A stretch of DNA of 64,000 bases, taken from assembly GCF_018417535.1 (NCBI RefSeq), contig NZ_CP070978.1, positions 1,736,001 through 1,800,000 of the forward strand, written 5' to 3'. The DNA is from Burkholderia pyrrocinia (GTDB lineage: Bacteria; Pseudomonadota; Gammaproteobacteria; Burkholderiales; Burkholderiaceae). Below the pieces are notes generated by a model. It did no database searches, was not told the origin of the DNA, and saw only the letters and a program-made list of their open reading frames with translations. The first letter of the stretch is position 1, and each line of letters begins with the position of its first letter. Shown piece by piece: positions 54,050-63,682 of this stretch. The translations under genes were made by a program, and so were the position numbers.

Positions 54050-54481
54050 TCACTCGTCCTGCTGTTCCTGCTGCGCCTGCATCTGCCGCTGCTGGATGAA
54101 CTGCCGCACATCGCTCATCGTCACGCGGCCGGTGTGCTTCGCATCGATCTCGTCGAAGTGCTTCGACACGAAACCGAGCCCGCTGCTTTGCGCCTGTGCC
54201 TTCGTCACGGCCGCGCCGTTGCTCAGCACCGTATTGGCGCCGAGCCTCGCGTCGACGCGCCGCTGCGCCTGCTGCTGCAGCGTCGCGCCGGTCGACGGCA
54301 ACACCGGCGCCGCCCGCGTGGCAGGAAAGAACGGACCGTCGACACCGCGCCCGCCGTGCGGCAGCTTCACCGGCGCCACCGCCTGCGGCGGCAACGCGTA
54401 GGCGCTGCTCACTACGGCACCGAGGACGATCAACGCAGACATACGCCGAATCAATTTGATTAGGGACATGATCACTCGCAT
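54050..54481 (-). CDS. Small exported EF-hand-like protein
   Basis: This 143-residue protein has a signal peptide (hydrophobic LIVLGAVVSSAYA, ending near residue 29) and a C-terminal stretch FDEIDAKHTGRVTMSDVRQF that aligns with one degenerate calcium EF-hand loop (Asp1, Gly6, Val8, Asp12, but Lys at position 3). A Gln/Glu-rich tail follows. Probably periplasmic; role unknown, possibly calcium-linked. It starts at 54481 or at an in-frame ATG (54469). The neighbour is a secreted peptidase-like gene. Confidence 0.75.
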   Translation of the reverse strand: MRVIMSLIKLIRRMSALIVLGAVVSSAYALPPQAVAPVKLPHGGRGVDGPFFPATRAAPVLPSTGATLQQQAQRRVDARLGANTVLSNGAAVTKAQAQSSGLGFVSKHFDEIDAKHTGRVTMSDVRQFIQQRQMQAQQEQQDE

Positions 54482-54524
54482 TCAATGGATGAATAGAGGG
54501 TTCCTTTGACAAGGAGTCCGTCGC

Positions 54525-56393
54525 TCAGGGCGCCGCCGCCAGCGTCGTCGCGGCCGTCGCGCCCGGGACGCTGCCGGTCGGCACGCTGGGCGGGTTCTCG
54601 TCCGGCCAGGGCGGCGGAAGCGTATGCAGCGTCAGCGCCGTCGGAATCCGCGCGCCCTTGTAGAACGTCTTCAGGTCACGCTTCATCTGCGGACGGGCGA
54701 CATCGTCCAGGTAAGTCATGTGACCGCCCTGGAAGAAGTTCACCTGCAGCTTCGGATTCAGGCCCTTCACGGTCTGCAGCCGCGCGAGTTGCTTCTCGGT
54801 GTTGAAGAACGGCGTCGCGAGATCGTGGAAGCCATTCTCCGCGAGCACGCGAAGCTTCGGGTTGAGCTGCAGCGCACCGAGCAGATCGGGGATCGTGTCG
54901 GGCATCGGCTGGCCGTCGTGCGAGAAGTCCCATACGCCGATGATGTTGTCGTTCAGCGGCAGGTAGGTCGCATTCGGCGCGGTATAGCCGAGGTAGTCCG
55001 GCATCTGCGTCGCAAGCGCGTTCGTGAACGGCTGCGAGATCAGGATGTCGGACGGGTCGCCGTCGGTCTGCAGCCGCGGATCGGCGTTCGGCAGCGACAC
55101 GCGTCCGTCATACCGGCCGATCGTCGTTCCGGGCAGCATGCTCGTGCCGAACGGGTTCGCGTTGAAGTAGCCGCGCAGCGCCTGTTGCGTCAGGCTCGAC
55201 GGGATCGACCACAGCCTGAGCGTCGCATCGCTCGGGAACACCGGCGTGCCGAGCGCATCCGGAATGCCGAGCTGGCTCAACACCCACGATTGCGAGTACT
55301 TCTGCAACTGGTTGTAGATCAGCGTCGTGAACAGTTCCGTCTGCAGTGCGTACAGATCCTGGTTCACCGGCGCCGGCGATACCTGGTTGAAGTACGCCGC
55401 GACCGCCGCATACCCGGGCAGATAACCGGCCACCGTATCGGTTTCGAGCAGCAGCCCTTCCGTCGACTGCGTGATCGCCACCGCTTCCACCGCATCCGCG
55501 AAGTAGTTCAGGATCGCCGACTGCAGCACGATGCCCGTCAGGTGCACGCCGGCCGATTCGAGCGCGAGCGCCAGCATGTCGGTACGCGGCGTGCCGTACG
55601 ATTCGCCGTACAGGTAGATCGGCGAACTGCTGCGGCTGTTGACGTTCAGGTAGCGCTGGATGAAGTCGCGCATGATGTTCACGTCCGCATCGGAACCCCA
55701 GTACTTCTGGTTGGTGTTCGGCAACACGGCTTCCGACAGCCCGGTGCCCGGCGGGTCGATGAACACGAGGTCGGTGGTGTCGATCAGGCTTTCCGCGTTG
55801 TCGACGAGCGGATAGTTCGGCCAGTTGCTGCCGAACAGCGGATCGGGCGTGGCGACGCGGGTCGGCGCGAACGAGCCGAGACGCAGCCAGATCGACGACG
55901 AACCGGGGCCGCCGTTGTACACGAACGTGACGGGACGCGGCTTGCCGTTCGTGCTCGGCGCGGTGTACGCGACATACGACATCGACGCTTCCGCATTGCC
56001 GTTCGCGTCCTGCGCGGTCAGGTGGCCGGTGGTCGTCGTGTAGTTGACGGTCGCGCCGCCGGACTTCCACTGGTAATGCATGACCGCCGCTTTTTCGGAC
56101 ACCTGCGCGGCGGCGAGGCCGTCGGTCGCATTCATCGAATACGCGACCTGATCGACGTAAGGCTGGTTGGCCGCCGGCGTCTGGCTGCCGGCCGATTGTT
56201 GCGCGCTGGCCTGCTGGCTGGTTGTCGCCTGCGCGAGACTCGACGCGCCGACGGACGACGAATCGTCGCCGCCGCATGCGGCGAGCGCCAGTGTCATGAC
56301 GGCCAATGCACCTAGCCCGGCCAACCGGCCATGGCGGCCATGGCGGCCATGGCGGCCATGGCGGCTGCCAGTACAGCTCCTGTCTGGTTTCAT
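54525..56393 (-). CDS. S10 serine carboxypeptidase-like lipoprotein
   Basis: This 622-residue protein of peptidase family S10 has NGGPGSSS (oxyanion hole region), the nucleophile GESYG in YLYGESYGTPR, and the C-terminal His in GGHMTYLDD. These give a complete apparent Ser/Asp/His set. The N-terminus is a lipoprotein signal: charged MKPDRSCTGSRHGRHGRH... then LGALAVMTLALAAC, with Cys as the acylated residue. The charged part is built from a 9-base tandem repeat (56329-56364) coding HGR units. It is probably anchored in the outer membrane and acts on peptides outside or in the periplasm. The ATG at 56393 is preferred over longer in-frame starts. Confidence 0.87.
   Translation of the reverse strand: MKPDRSCTGSRHGRHGRHGRHGRLAGLGALAVMTLALAACGGDDSSSVGASSLAQATTSQQASAQQSAGSQTPAANQPYVDQVAYSMNATDGLAAAQVSEKAAVMHYQWKSGGATVNYTTTTGHLTAQDANGNAEASMSYVAYTAPSTNGKPRPVTFVYNGGPGSSSIWLRLGSFAPTRVATPDPLFGSNWPNYPLVDNAESLIDTTDLVFIDPPGTGLSEAVLPNTNQKYWGSDADVNIMRDFIQRYLNVNSRSSSPIYLYGESYGTPRTDMLALALESAGVHLTGIVLQSAILNYFADAVEAVAITQSTEGLLLETDTVAGYLPGYAAVAAYFNQVSPAPVNQDLYALQTELFTTLIYNQLQKYSQSWVLSQLGIPDALGTPVFPSDATLRLWSIPSSLTQQALRGYFNANPFGTSMLPGTTIGRYDGRVSLPNADPRLQTDGDPSDILISQPFTNALATQMPDYLGYTAPNATYLPLNDNIIGVWDFSHDGQPMPDTIPDLLGALQLNPKLRVLAENGFHDLATPFFNTEKQLARLQTVKGLNPKLQVNFFQGGHMTYLDDVARPQMKRDLKTFYKGARIPTALTLHTLPPPWPDENPPSVPTGSVPGATAATTLAAAP
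56329..56364 (-). repeat. 9-base tandem repeat, four copies, in the signal-peptide coding region
   Basis: The unit CCATGGCGG (plus strand) is repeated four times with no change. On the minus strand it encodes four GRH/HGR units in the positively charged part of the S10 lipoprotein's signal peptide. The unit is divisible by three, so copy-number change would lengthen the charged segment without a frameshift. Confidence 0.9.
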
Positions 56394-57125
56394 CTCTATC
56401 CTTGTGCTTGGTTCGGATACCACTTCACAAAGGCCGCCTTCGCTGGCGAGACGCGCAGCAACACCCGCCACTCGCGCATAAGGCGGTTGGGATCGGACTG
56501 CTTCAAGAGACTGAACGTGATACAGACACAGCAAACTGCTGGCGAGAATCGTGCTTGAACCGCCCCCTGCAGTCTGGACTTCTTTTCTGATTACCGAAAT
56601 TTACGACATCGACAAAATAGGCGGTGCTGCGCCGCGTTGTCAAAGATCATTCCGATATTAAAAATCCCGTAATGATGCGAACGCCGGCCAGTGTCTGGCA
56701 TTTGAAAGAAAACGAGACTATTCGTGCAAGGTGCACATTATCGGCAATGCTTCACCGAATATTTTACTTTTCTCGCACAACACCGAAGCCTTTCCTGTAT
56801 TGATGCAGCGCCTCAAATTTCTTCAGGTCGACAGGATTTTTCTTTCATTTTTATTATTCTCAATCGATTAAGGCGTTGCAGCGGCAGGCATCCGTAATTC
56901 GATGACTAGATTCACTTCAACCATTCGTCAATCCAGTGACTTATGCGCACCTCGGCACCCATAAAATACCGACTTCGTTAATTCACACCGGCCACGGCGG
57001 CATTATTTACCCGATATCCGACCGGATTTTCCGCAGCGCGAGCGGCGCGCGATACACGCGCCGCCGCCCGCGCGGCGACGTGCGGCAGTGCCGCACGTCG
57101 CCCGTCACGAACACTCAACCCGCAA
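56394..57125. other. AT-richer intergenic region
   Basis: About 730 bases with no supportable gene, between the S10 lipoprotein gene start and the end of the nuclease gene. It has lower GC content than its flanks at about 56580-57010 and contains runs of T and A near 56820-56870. It should hold the S10 promoter. Confidence 0.45.
57074..57102 (-). terminator. Hairpin downstream of the nuclease gene
   Basis: A perfect 13-bp inverted repeat, 57074-57086 with 57090-57102, with a 3-base loop, begins 24 bases beyond the nuclease stop codon on the minus strand. Without a T tract, termination is likely but not certain. Confidence 0.65.
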
Positions 57126-58937
57126 TCAATGCCCGCCGCCCGGCAGCGCGATATCGATCAGCACCGGATCGTGATCCGATGAACGATACGCATCCGGCGC
57201 GTAGAACGTCTTCTGCTGCTCGGCCGACTTGTACGCGAGCGTGTACTGCAGCGCGAGCGGCTCGTCCGCATTGATGTGCCATTCGTGCACGGCCTTCACG
57301 TGCGACGCGAGCGGCAGCGTCGCGAGCGCGTGATCGAGATAACCGGCTTCGCCGTTGTACACGTAGCTGTACGCGTTCGCGCCGATCCAGCGCGCGACGA
57401 GGTTGCGGTAGCCGCGCGATTCGAGCGTGCGGATCGGGTCTTCATACGTGTAGCTGTTGAAGTCGCCGATCAGCAGCACACCCTGGCCCGCGACACCCGT
57501 CGGCGTGCCGGCGAGCCAGTCGGCCACCTTCGCCGCTGCGCGCATGCGCGTCGGGTTCCAGCAGCCCTGGCCGTCGCCCTGGTCGAGATCGTCGTTCGCG
57601 GCGTCCGGGCAGTTCTTCGACTTCAGGTGGTTCACCGCGATCGTCAGCGCCTGGTTACCGCCGATGCGGCGGAACGACTGCGCGAGCGGCTGGCGGTTCT
57701 TGTCGTCGATCGCGAGCGTCGCCGCGCGGCCGACCGGTTCGACCTTGCGGCTGTCGTAGATCAGCGCGACCGCGATCGCATCGCCGCCGAGGCGCGACGT
57801 GCCCGGATCGACGACGCGCCAGTTGTTGCCGAGCTTCGCCGCGAGCTGGCGCACCGCGCTCAGCTCGCCGTAGCCGTTGTTCTGGACTTCCATCAGGCCG
57901 ATCACGTCTGCGTCGAGCGCCTTCAGCGCGCTGACGATCTTCGCTTCCTGGCGCTGGAATTCCTGGTAGTTCTTCGCGCCGCGGTTGTTCGGATCGTCGA
58001 AGCCGCCGCCGAGCCCGTTGCCGTTGAAGTAGTTGAGGACGTTGAACGACGCGACGCGCAGGTTCGATTTCGGATCGCGCGCGGGTGCGTTGGTGCGCGG
58101 GTTCGTGCGCGCCTCGAATGCCGGCACGGCCGCGCCGGGCAGCGGCTGCACGCGCCATGCGCCGTAACGCACTTCGAGCACGCCTTCGACGTCGCGCACC
58201 GTGTAGCCCGTGCGCAGCGTGTTCGCGGCCGACAGGCCCGGCGCCGGATACGGCACGGTCGCGGGGTTCTGCTTGTTCGAGCCGTCGTCGAGGACCAGGC
58301 GGTTGCGCGCGTTCGCGTCGATCTGCGTCTGCGCCTGTGCGGGCGGCACGACGCTCGTCGGCGTGCGCAGGCGGCCGTTGCTGAGCAACACGCTGCCGTA
58401 ACGGCCGAGCTCGTAGTTGTCGGTGACGCTCAGCGTCTGCGGCAGGCGCACGAGCATCCCTTCATACGCGGCGAACGCGTTCGGGCTTTCGACCGGCAGC
58501 GTGACCGTCGTGGGCGTGACGCTCTGGCCGTTCGCGCACACCGCGATCACACCCGACTGCGTAAGCTGCGTCTGACCGTATTTCTCCTCGACCTTGCCCG
58601 TCACGTGCACGAGATCGCCGGCCTTCGCACGCACTTTCGGCGCATAGACGAACAGGCCTTCGGACACGCCCGGCTGGTTGCGGCGCTGCGCGTCGGCCTG
58701 CTGGACGAAGAAGCCGCCGAAGCCGTCCGTGCCGCCGAAATCGGCGGTGACGACGGCTTCGATCGACACGTTCTGGCCGGCGAGCGGCGACGGCGCGCCG
58801 GGCCCCTGGATATCGGCAATGGGCGTCGCGCTGCCGCCGCAGTTCGCGCTGACGGGCGCGGCGGTGGCGGCGATCGCCGGGGCGGCGAGCGTGGGCAGAA
58901 GCAATAGCGGGGCAAACAGGCGGATTGTCGAGCGCAT
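57126..58937 (-). CDS. Secreted endonuclease/exonuclease/phosphatase-family nuclease
   Basis: This 603-residue exported protein has a signal peptide (LFAPLLLLPTLAAPAIA), an OB-type accessory region (about 40-300) and a C-terminal metal-dependent EEP nuclease domain: NVLNYF, EVQNNG (Glu ligand), LIGDFNSY, and SSDHDPVLIDI (catalytic Asp and His). The layout is like the extracellular ExeM/NucH nucleases. It would degrade external DNA, for example for nutrient use or biofilm turnover. The start at 58937 (MRSTIRLFAP) begins the signal peptide; a longer frame upstream adds a basic extension without hydrophobic core. Confidence 0.88.
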   Translation of the reverse strand: MRSTIRLFAPLLLLPTLAAPAIAATAAPVSANCGGSATPIADIQGPGAPSPLAGQNVSIEAVVTADFGGTDGFGGFFVQQADAQRRNQPGVSEGLFVYAPKVRAKAGDLVHVTGKVEEKYGQTQLTQSGVIAVCANGQSVTPTTVTLPVESPNAFAAYEGMLVRLPQTLSVTDNYELGRYGSVLLSNGRLRTPTSVVPPAQAQTQIDANARNRLVLDDGSNKQNPATVPYPAPGLSAANTLRTGYTVRDVEGVLEVRYGAWRVQPLPGAAVPAFEARTNPRTNAPARDPKSNLRVASFNVLNYFNGNGLGGGFDDPNNRGAKNYQEFQRQEAKIVSALKALDADVIGLMEVQNNGYGELSAVRQLAAKLGNNWRVVDPGTSRLGGDAIAVALIYDSRKVEPVGRAATLAIDDKNRQPLAQSFRRIGGNQALTIAVNHLKSKNCPDAANDDLDQGDGQGCWNPTRMRAAAKVADWLAGTPTGVAGQGVLLIGDFNSYTYEDPIRTLESRGYRNLVARWIGANAYSYVYNGEAGYLDHALATLPLASHVKAVHEWHINADEPLALQYTLAYKSAEQQKTFYAPDAYRSSDHDPVLIDIALPGGGH

Positions 58938-59151
58938 GACGGGGAATCTCGGTTGTGAGGGTGGCGAAAGCTTAGCGGCGCTCAATGACAGTTTTTGGTA
59001 ATAGACAGACAGGCCGATGTAATTTCCGTTATCGCGCCGGGATCGCAACCGGCCGCGCTGGTTGTGCCGGAAAACGCAAGGGAATCGTCTGACAATAATC
59101 CGCCGTGCTCGCGACGATTCCCTGCATGACCTTCGGCGCCGCACCGCCGCG

Positions 59152-60093
59152 TTAGATCGTCCCCGGCAGCGCGCTCGACGCGAGCACGGCCGCCACCATC
59201 AGCACGCCGGCCAGCACGACCGCCTCGATCCGCAACACCGCGCCGAACCGCCGCAACGGGCCGGCCGGCATCGCGGCAGCCGGATCCTTCAGCGCGGCCA
59301 GCAACTTCGGCATCCCGAAGAAGCGGTTGTGTCCGCCGAGCGCCGCCGCGAACAGCACGAGCGCGAGCTTGAGCAGCAGGATCTGCCCGTACGTCGATGC
59401 GAGCAGGTTCGCCGGCGTATCGACGCCGCGCCATCCGTTGAACGCGCCGGTCGCGAACAGCACGATCAGCGCGAGCGTCGACGCATCGGAAAGCGACTGC
59501 ACGAACGACGCGCCGGTCGCGCGTTCGCTTGCCGGCATGCCGGCAAGACGCGACATCACGCCGAACGCCGTCACGAGCACGAGCCCGACCCACGCGCTGA
59601 TCGCGAGCAGATGCAGCCAGTCGACCCACACCGGCACGCTGAACAGCCCTGCATCGACCGGATGCCCGCCGTTGCTGCGCGCGAGCGCGACGCATGCGAA
59701 CGCGGCCCACATCGCGAACGGAAAGCGCGTGTCGTTCGCGCGCCGGAGAAACGACAGCAACACGATGACGACCATGAACGCGGCACCGGCCAGCCACGCG
59801 TGGCCGAAGCCGGTACCCGCGAGCATCGCGCGGACCGCAGGCCCCGCTTCGAGCATCGACACTTCGCTCATCAGCGCGCAGTGCGCCCAGAACGCCGTGA
59901 TGCTCGCGAACAGCGACACGACGGACGCGATGCGCAGCGTCGCGACGAGACGCCGCCCGATGCCGTGCTGCCACGCCGATGCGCCGCGCACGAGCCAGTG
60001 GCTGCCGAGCAGCGCGCCGACGATCACCGCGAACCCCGCGTTCTGGATCGCCACCGACACGAGCCGCAGCAGGCCGACGAAGCCTTCGTTCAC
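59152..60093 (-). CDS. copD: Copper resistance membrane protein CopD
   Basis: This 313-residue inner-membrane protein has about eight hydrophobic segments, with His and Met in some (AFWAHCALMSEVSM; GGHNRFFGMPK), in the CopD family that moves copper between periplasm and cytoplasm. The GTG start at 60093 overlaps the copC stop by GTGA, which fixes the reading frame start. It is the last gene of the copper operon. Confidence 0.87.
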   Translation of the reverse strand: MNEGFVGLLRLVSVAIQNAGFAVIVGALLGSHWLVRGASAWQHGIGRRLVATLRIASVVSLFASITAFWAHCALMSEVSMLEAGPAVRAMLAGTGFGHAWLAGAAFMVVIVLLSFLRRANDTRFPFAMWAAFACVALARSNGGHPVDAGLFSVPVWVDWLHLLAISAWVGLVLVTAFGVMSRLAGMPASERATGASFVQSLSDASTLALIVLFATGAFNGWRGVDTPANLLASTYGQILLLKLALVLFAAALGGHNRFFGMPKLLAALKDPAAAMPAGPLRRFGAVLRIEAVVLAGVLMVAAVLASSALPGTI

Positions 60094-60470
60094 CCTTTCA
60101 CCTTGAACGTATAGGTGCCCTTGGTGCGATGCGCGTCGGCCGTCATCGCCGCCCACTGCACCGTGTACGCGCCCGGCGCGAGCTTCGGCATCGCGACGGT
60201 CATCACGCGCGGGTTCGACGCATCGACCTTCGCCTTTTCCTGCGTGACGGCGTTGCCGTTCGCGTCCGACACCTTCACCGAACTGAACGCCGGTTCGAGG
60301 TCTTCGTTGAACGTAAGCCGCAACGTGTCGGGTGCCGTGTCGACCGTGCTGCCCGTCGCCGGTGCGGCGCTTTCCAGCTTGCCATGTGCCGAGGCGACGA
60401 CCGGCACGGCGGCGGCGATCGCGCCGGCCGTGGCGAAGGCGGCCAGCCGCCTGACTGTCGTGATCTTCAT
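60090..60470 (-). CDS. copC: Periplasmic copper-binding protein CopC
   Basis: This 126-residue protein has a signal peptide (RRLAAFATAGAIAAAVPVVASA) and the mature start HGKLESAAPATGSTV, with an N-terminal His typical of CopC, and a later TADAHRTKGTYTF with a second His. It forms a small beta-barrel that holds copper in the periplasm. The stop overlaps copD. The start may instead be the in-frame ATG at 60476. Confidence 0.9.
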   Translation of the reverse strand: MKITTVRRLAAFATAGAIAAAVPVVASAHGKLESAAPATGSTVDTAPDTLRLTFNEDLEPAFSSVKVSDANGNAVTQEKAKVDASNPRVMTVAMPKLAPGAYTVQWAAMTADAHRTKGTYTFKVKG

Positions 60471-60484
60471 GTGCATGCCAGGCG

Positions 60485-60832
60485 TCACGGCTTCTTCAGC
60501 TCGACGACGGTCAACGCGCCGCCCACGTCCTCGGCGACGAAGTCGATCTTGTCGCCCACCTTCACCTGCGACAGCATCGCGGGGTCCTTCACCTTGAACG
60601 CCATCGTCATCGCGTCCATCCCGAGGTTGTCCAGCGGGCCGTGCTTGATCGTCAGCTTGCCAACGGCCGTGTCGACCTTGCGGATCTCGCCGTGCGACAT
60701 GCCCTGCTTCGCGTCGGCGCCCTGCTTCGCGCCGCCGCTCATGTCCATGCCGGCCATGTCGCCGGCCGCATACGACGCGGCGGAAAACGCCAGCGCGCAA
60801 CCCGTTGCCATCGAAACCAGTCCCTTCTTCAT
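60485..60832 (-). CDS. CusF-like periplasmic copper chaperone
   Basis: This 115-residue exported protein has a signal peptide (MKKGLVSMATGCALAFSAASYAA), a Met/Asp/Gly-rich linker (GDMAGMDMSGGAK), and the CusF-type OB fold (GEIRKVDTAVGKLTIKHGP...MDAMTMAFKVKD; the Met pair in MTM is a copper ligand). CusF usually hands Cu(I) to a CusCBA pump. No such pump is in the window. It precedes copC by 14 bases. Confidence 0.87.
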   Translation of the reverse strand: MKKGLVSMATGCALAFSAASYAAGDMAGMDMSGGAKQGADAKQGMSHGEIRKVDTAVGKLTIKHGPLDNLGMDAMTMAFKVKDPAMLSQVKVGDKIDFVAEDVGGALTVVELKKP

Positions 60833-60900
60833 CGTGCCTACTCCGGAGTGAGTGAATCGAAACCGGCGGCCGCATCGGCACGGCCGCCGCCTGCTGCTGC

Positions 60901-62196
60901 TCAGCCGTCCGGCAATTCGCCGGTGTATTCGTACGCGACGGTGCCCTGCGGATGCCGGAACCAGCCCGGGTCGCGATAGTCGTTGCGGCCGAGCCCCTGG
61001 CGCACCTTGAGCACCGTGAACATGCCGCCCATCTCCAGCGGCCCGAACGGGCCCGTGCCCGTCATCATCGGCAGCGTGTTGTCGGGCAGCGGCATCTCCA
61101 TGCCGCCCATCGCGCCGCCCGTGCTGCCCATCGCCATGTAGTCGGGCACGAGCTTGCCGATCCTTTTCGCGAGATCCTTCTGCGGCACGCCGATCAGGTT
61201 CGGCACCTGGTGGCCCATCGCATTCATCGTGTGATGCGACTTGTGGCAGTGGAACGCCCAGTCGCCCGGGCGATCGGCGGTGAACTCGATCGCGCGCATC
61301 TGGCCCACCGCGACATCGGCCGTCACTTCCGGCCAGCGCGCCGCCGGCGGAATCCAGCCGCCGTCGGTGCCCGCGACTTCGAAGCTGTAGCCGTGCAGGT
61401 GGATCGGATGGTTCGTCATCGTCAGGTTGCCGAAACGAATCCGCACGCGGTCGCCCGCGCGCACCGGCAGCGGATCGATGCCCGGGAACACGCGCGAGTT
61501 GAAGGTCCACATGTTGAAGTCCGTCATCTCGTTCACGCGCGGCGTGTAGCTGCCCGGATCGATGTCGTACGCGGCGAGCAGGAACACGAAGTCGCGATCG
61601 ACCGGCATCGTGCCGCGATCCTTCGGGTGCACGATGAACATGCCCATCATCCCCATCGCCATCTGCACCATCTCGTCGGCGTGCGGGTGATACATGAAGG
61701 TGCCGTGCGATTCGAGCCGGAACTCGTAGACGAAGGTCTTGCCGGGCGGGATATGCGGCTGCGTGAGGCCGCCGACGCCGTCCATCCCGTTCGGCAGCCG
61801 CAGCCCGTGCCAGTGGATCGTCGTGTGCTCGGGCAGCCGGTTGGTCACGAAGATGCGGACCTTGTCGCCTTCGACGGCCTCGATCGTCGGGCCCGGCGAC
61901 TGGCCGTTGTAGCCCCACAGGTTCGCGTTCATGCCGGGCGCCATCTCGCGCACGACGGGCTCGGCCGTCAGGTGGAATTCCTTCCAGCCGTTCTTCATCC
62001 GCCACGGCAGCGTCCAGCCGTTCAGCGTCGCGACCGGTGTGTACGGACGGCCGTTGGGCGGCACGAGCGGCGGCTGCGTGGCGGTTTTCGCCATCGTGGG
62101 CGCTTCGGGCAGCGACGCGGCGCCGGCCTTGCTGACCATCGCGGCGCCCAGCAGCGCGGCGCCCGAGCCGCTGAGAAATTGTCGACGGGACACCAT
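60901..62196 (-). CDS. Periplasmic multicopper oxidase
   Basis: This 431-residue oxidase has a Tat signal peptide (SRRQFLSGS then a hydrophobic stretch). The copper sites are visible as HWHGLRL, HPHADEM, TNHPIHLHGY and FHCHKSHH. A Met-rich end (MGSTGGAMGGMEMPLPDNT) may supply extra copper sites. The short length (many copper oxidases have 500 or more) suggests a compact two- or three-domain enzyme. It likely oxidises Cu(I) to the less toxic Cu(II) in the periplasm. The start lies one base from the stop of the TolC-like gene, so they are cotranscribed. Confidence 0.9.
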   Translation of the reverse strand: MVSRRQFLSGSGAALLGAAMVSKAGAASLPEAPTMAKTATQPPLVPPNGRPYTPVATLNGWTLPWRMKNGWKEFHLTAEPVVREMAPGMNANLWGYNGQSPGPTIEAVEGDKVRIFVTNRLPEHTTIHWHGLRLPNGMDGVGGLTQPHIPPGKTFVYEFRLESHGTFMYHPHADEMVQMAMGMMGMFIVHPKDRGTMPVDRDFVFLLAAYDIDPGSYTPRVNEMTDFNMWTFNSRVFPGIDPLPVRAGDRVRIRFGNLTMTNHPIHLHGYSFEVAGTDGGWIPPAARWPEVTADVAVGQMRAIEFTADRPGDWAFHCHKSHHTMNAMGHQVPNLIGVPQKDLAKRIGKLVPDYMAMGSTGGAMGGMEMPLPDNTLPMMTGTGPFGPLEMGGMFTVLKVRQGLGRNDYRDPGWFRHPQGTVAYEYTGELPDG

Positions 62197-62197
62197 G

Positions 62198-63682
62198 TCA
62201 ATAGCCTTCAGGATGCGTTGCGGGCGCCGGTTGCGCCGCGGGTGAGGAAGCCGGCTGCGGTGCAGCGTCGGTTGCGGGTTCGGGTGCGGCTGAAGCCGTC
62301 GCGCGCGGCGCGGGCCCCGAAGCCGGCAGCCGGCCGCCGACGGCCATCTGCAGATCGGTTTCGGCGAGCCAGTAGTCCTTCAGCGAATCGATGTAGCCGT
62401 TGACCGCGCCGACCTGTTCGCGCGCATCGGTCAGCAGCTCGAACACGCTCGCGAGCATCCCGTTGTAGCGCAGCAGCAGCTCGTCCGAGATCGTCTTGCG
62501 CAGCGGCACGACTTCGTCGCGATAGTGTTGCGCGACGTCGTAGCTCGTCACGTACGCCGCATACGATTCGCGCACTTCGGAGCGAGCATCGATGGCCGTC
62601 TTCGCGAGCCGGTTCGCCGACTGCAGGTAGACGGCCTCGGCTCGCGCGACCTTCGCGCCGCCCCAGTCGAACAGCGGAATCTCGACGCTGATCTCGTAGC
62701 CGTGCTCGTGGCCCTTGCCGGTCTCGTAGTTGTTCACGTAGCCGAGATCGACCGCGTTGACGAAGCGCGTCGCCTTGCTGAGGCCGAGCGACGACGCAAC
62801 GCCCTGCGTCTGCAGCTTCGCGGCCTGGATGTCGAGGCGGTTGCTCATCGCGAAGCGTTCGAGATCGGGCAGATCCGGGCGCGCTTTCGGCAGGTCGGGC
62901 AAGCGTTCGGGCAGCGCGTACCGCGCGCGCTCGCCCCACAGCCCCATCGCGCGCGTGAGCTTCTCGCGCGCGGCCACGGCCTGCTGGCGCGCCTTCGCGT
63001 GCTGCGCGACCGCGTCCGCATGGAACGCCTGTTCGCGCGCGTAATCGAGCCGGCTGAAGTTGCCGGCCTGCCGCATGCGCTGCGCGAGTTCGGCGGCCGC
63101 GCTCGCCGCGTCGCGCACCTGCTGCGCATAGTTCGCGGCCTGCTCGGCGGCGACGGCCTCGACATACGCGCGGCGCGCGTCGGCCGCCACCTTCAGCATC
63201 GCGTCGGCCGTTTCGAGCTTGGTCTGCTCGAAACGGCGGCGTTCGATGTTCGTCGCGAGCGGCATCGTCAGCAGCGCGAACACGTTCGCCGAGAACGTGC
63301 GGCCGAGCGTCAGCTCGCCGTCGCCGGCACGCGTGCGGCTGAACGAGAAGCGCGGGTTCGGCAGCCGGCCGGCCTGCACGAGATCGGCCTCCGACAGCCC
63401 GAGTTCCGCGTACGACGCCTGCAAGCCGCGGTTGTTCAGCAACGCGACCTGCACCGCATCGTCCATCGACAGCGGTTTCGCGAGCAATTCCCGGGTCCGC
63501 TTGTCGACGGCTTCGCGGTCGGCATCGGTGCGGACGACGACGGCATCTTTCCCGATCCGTTCCGACGCGGTGGACGACACGGCATCGAAGCCGCCGTCCT
63601 TCGAAAACGTCGTGCAGCCCGCGAGGAACGCCAGCACGACCGCAGCCGCGCCGATCCGCGGCGATATCGCCAGGTTCTTCAT
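62198..63682 (-). CDS. TolC-family outer-membrane efflux lipoprotein
   Basis: This 494-residue protein is a lipoprotein (LAFLAGCTTFS, Cys acylated) with the two outer-membrane efflux repeats (LSMDDAVQVALLNNRGLQAS; a second repeat around RLDIQAAKLQTQGV) and long helical, Ala-rich segments for the periplasmic tunnel. The C-terminal part is Pro/Ala-rich. It should be the outer-membrane channel of a copper efflux system, but no RND pump or membrane fusion protein is next to it. It overlaps the preceding gene by ATGA. Confidence 0.88.
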   Translation of the reverse strand: MKNLAISPRIGAAAVVLAFLAGCTTFSKDGGFDAVSSTASERIGKDAVVVRTDADREAVDKRTRELLAKPLSMDDAVQVALLNNRGLQASYAELGLSEADLVQAGRLPNPRFSFSRTRAGDGELTLGRTFSANVFALLTMPLATNIERRRFEQTKLETADAMLKVAADARRAYVEAVAAEQAANYAQQVRDAASAAAELAQRMRQAGNFSRLDYAREQAFHADAVAQHAKARQQAVAAREKLTRAMGLWGERARYALPERLPDLPKARPDLPDLERFAMSNRLDIQAAKLQTQGVASSLGLSKATRFVNAVDLGYVNNYETGKGHEHGYEISVEIPLFDWGGAKVARAEAVYLQSANRLAKTAIDARSEVRESYAAYVTSYDVAQHYRDEVVPLRKTISDELLLRYNGMLASVFELLTDAREQVGAVNGYIDSLKDYWLAETDLQMAVGGRLPASGPAPRATASAAPEPATDAAPQPASSPAAQPAPATHPEGY

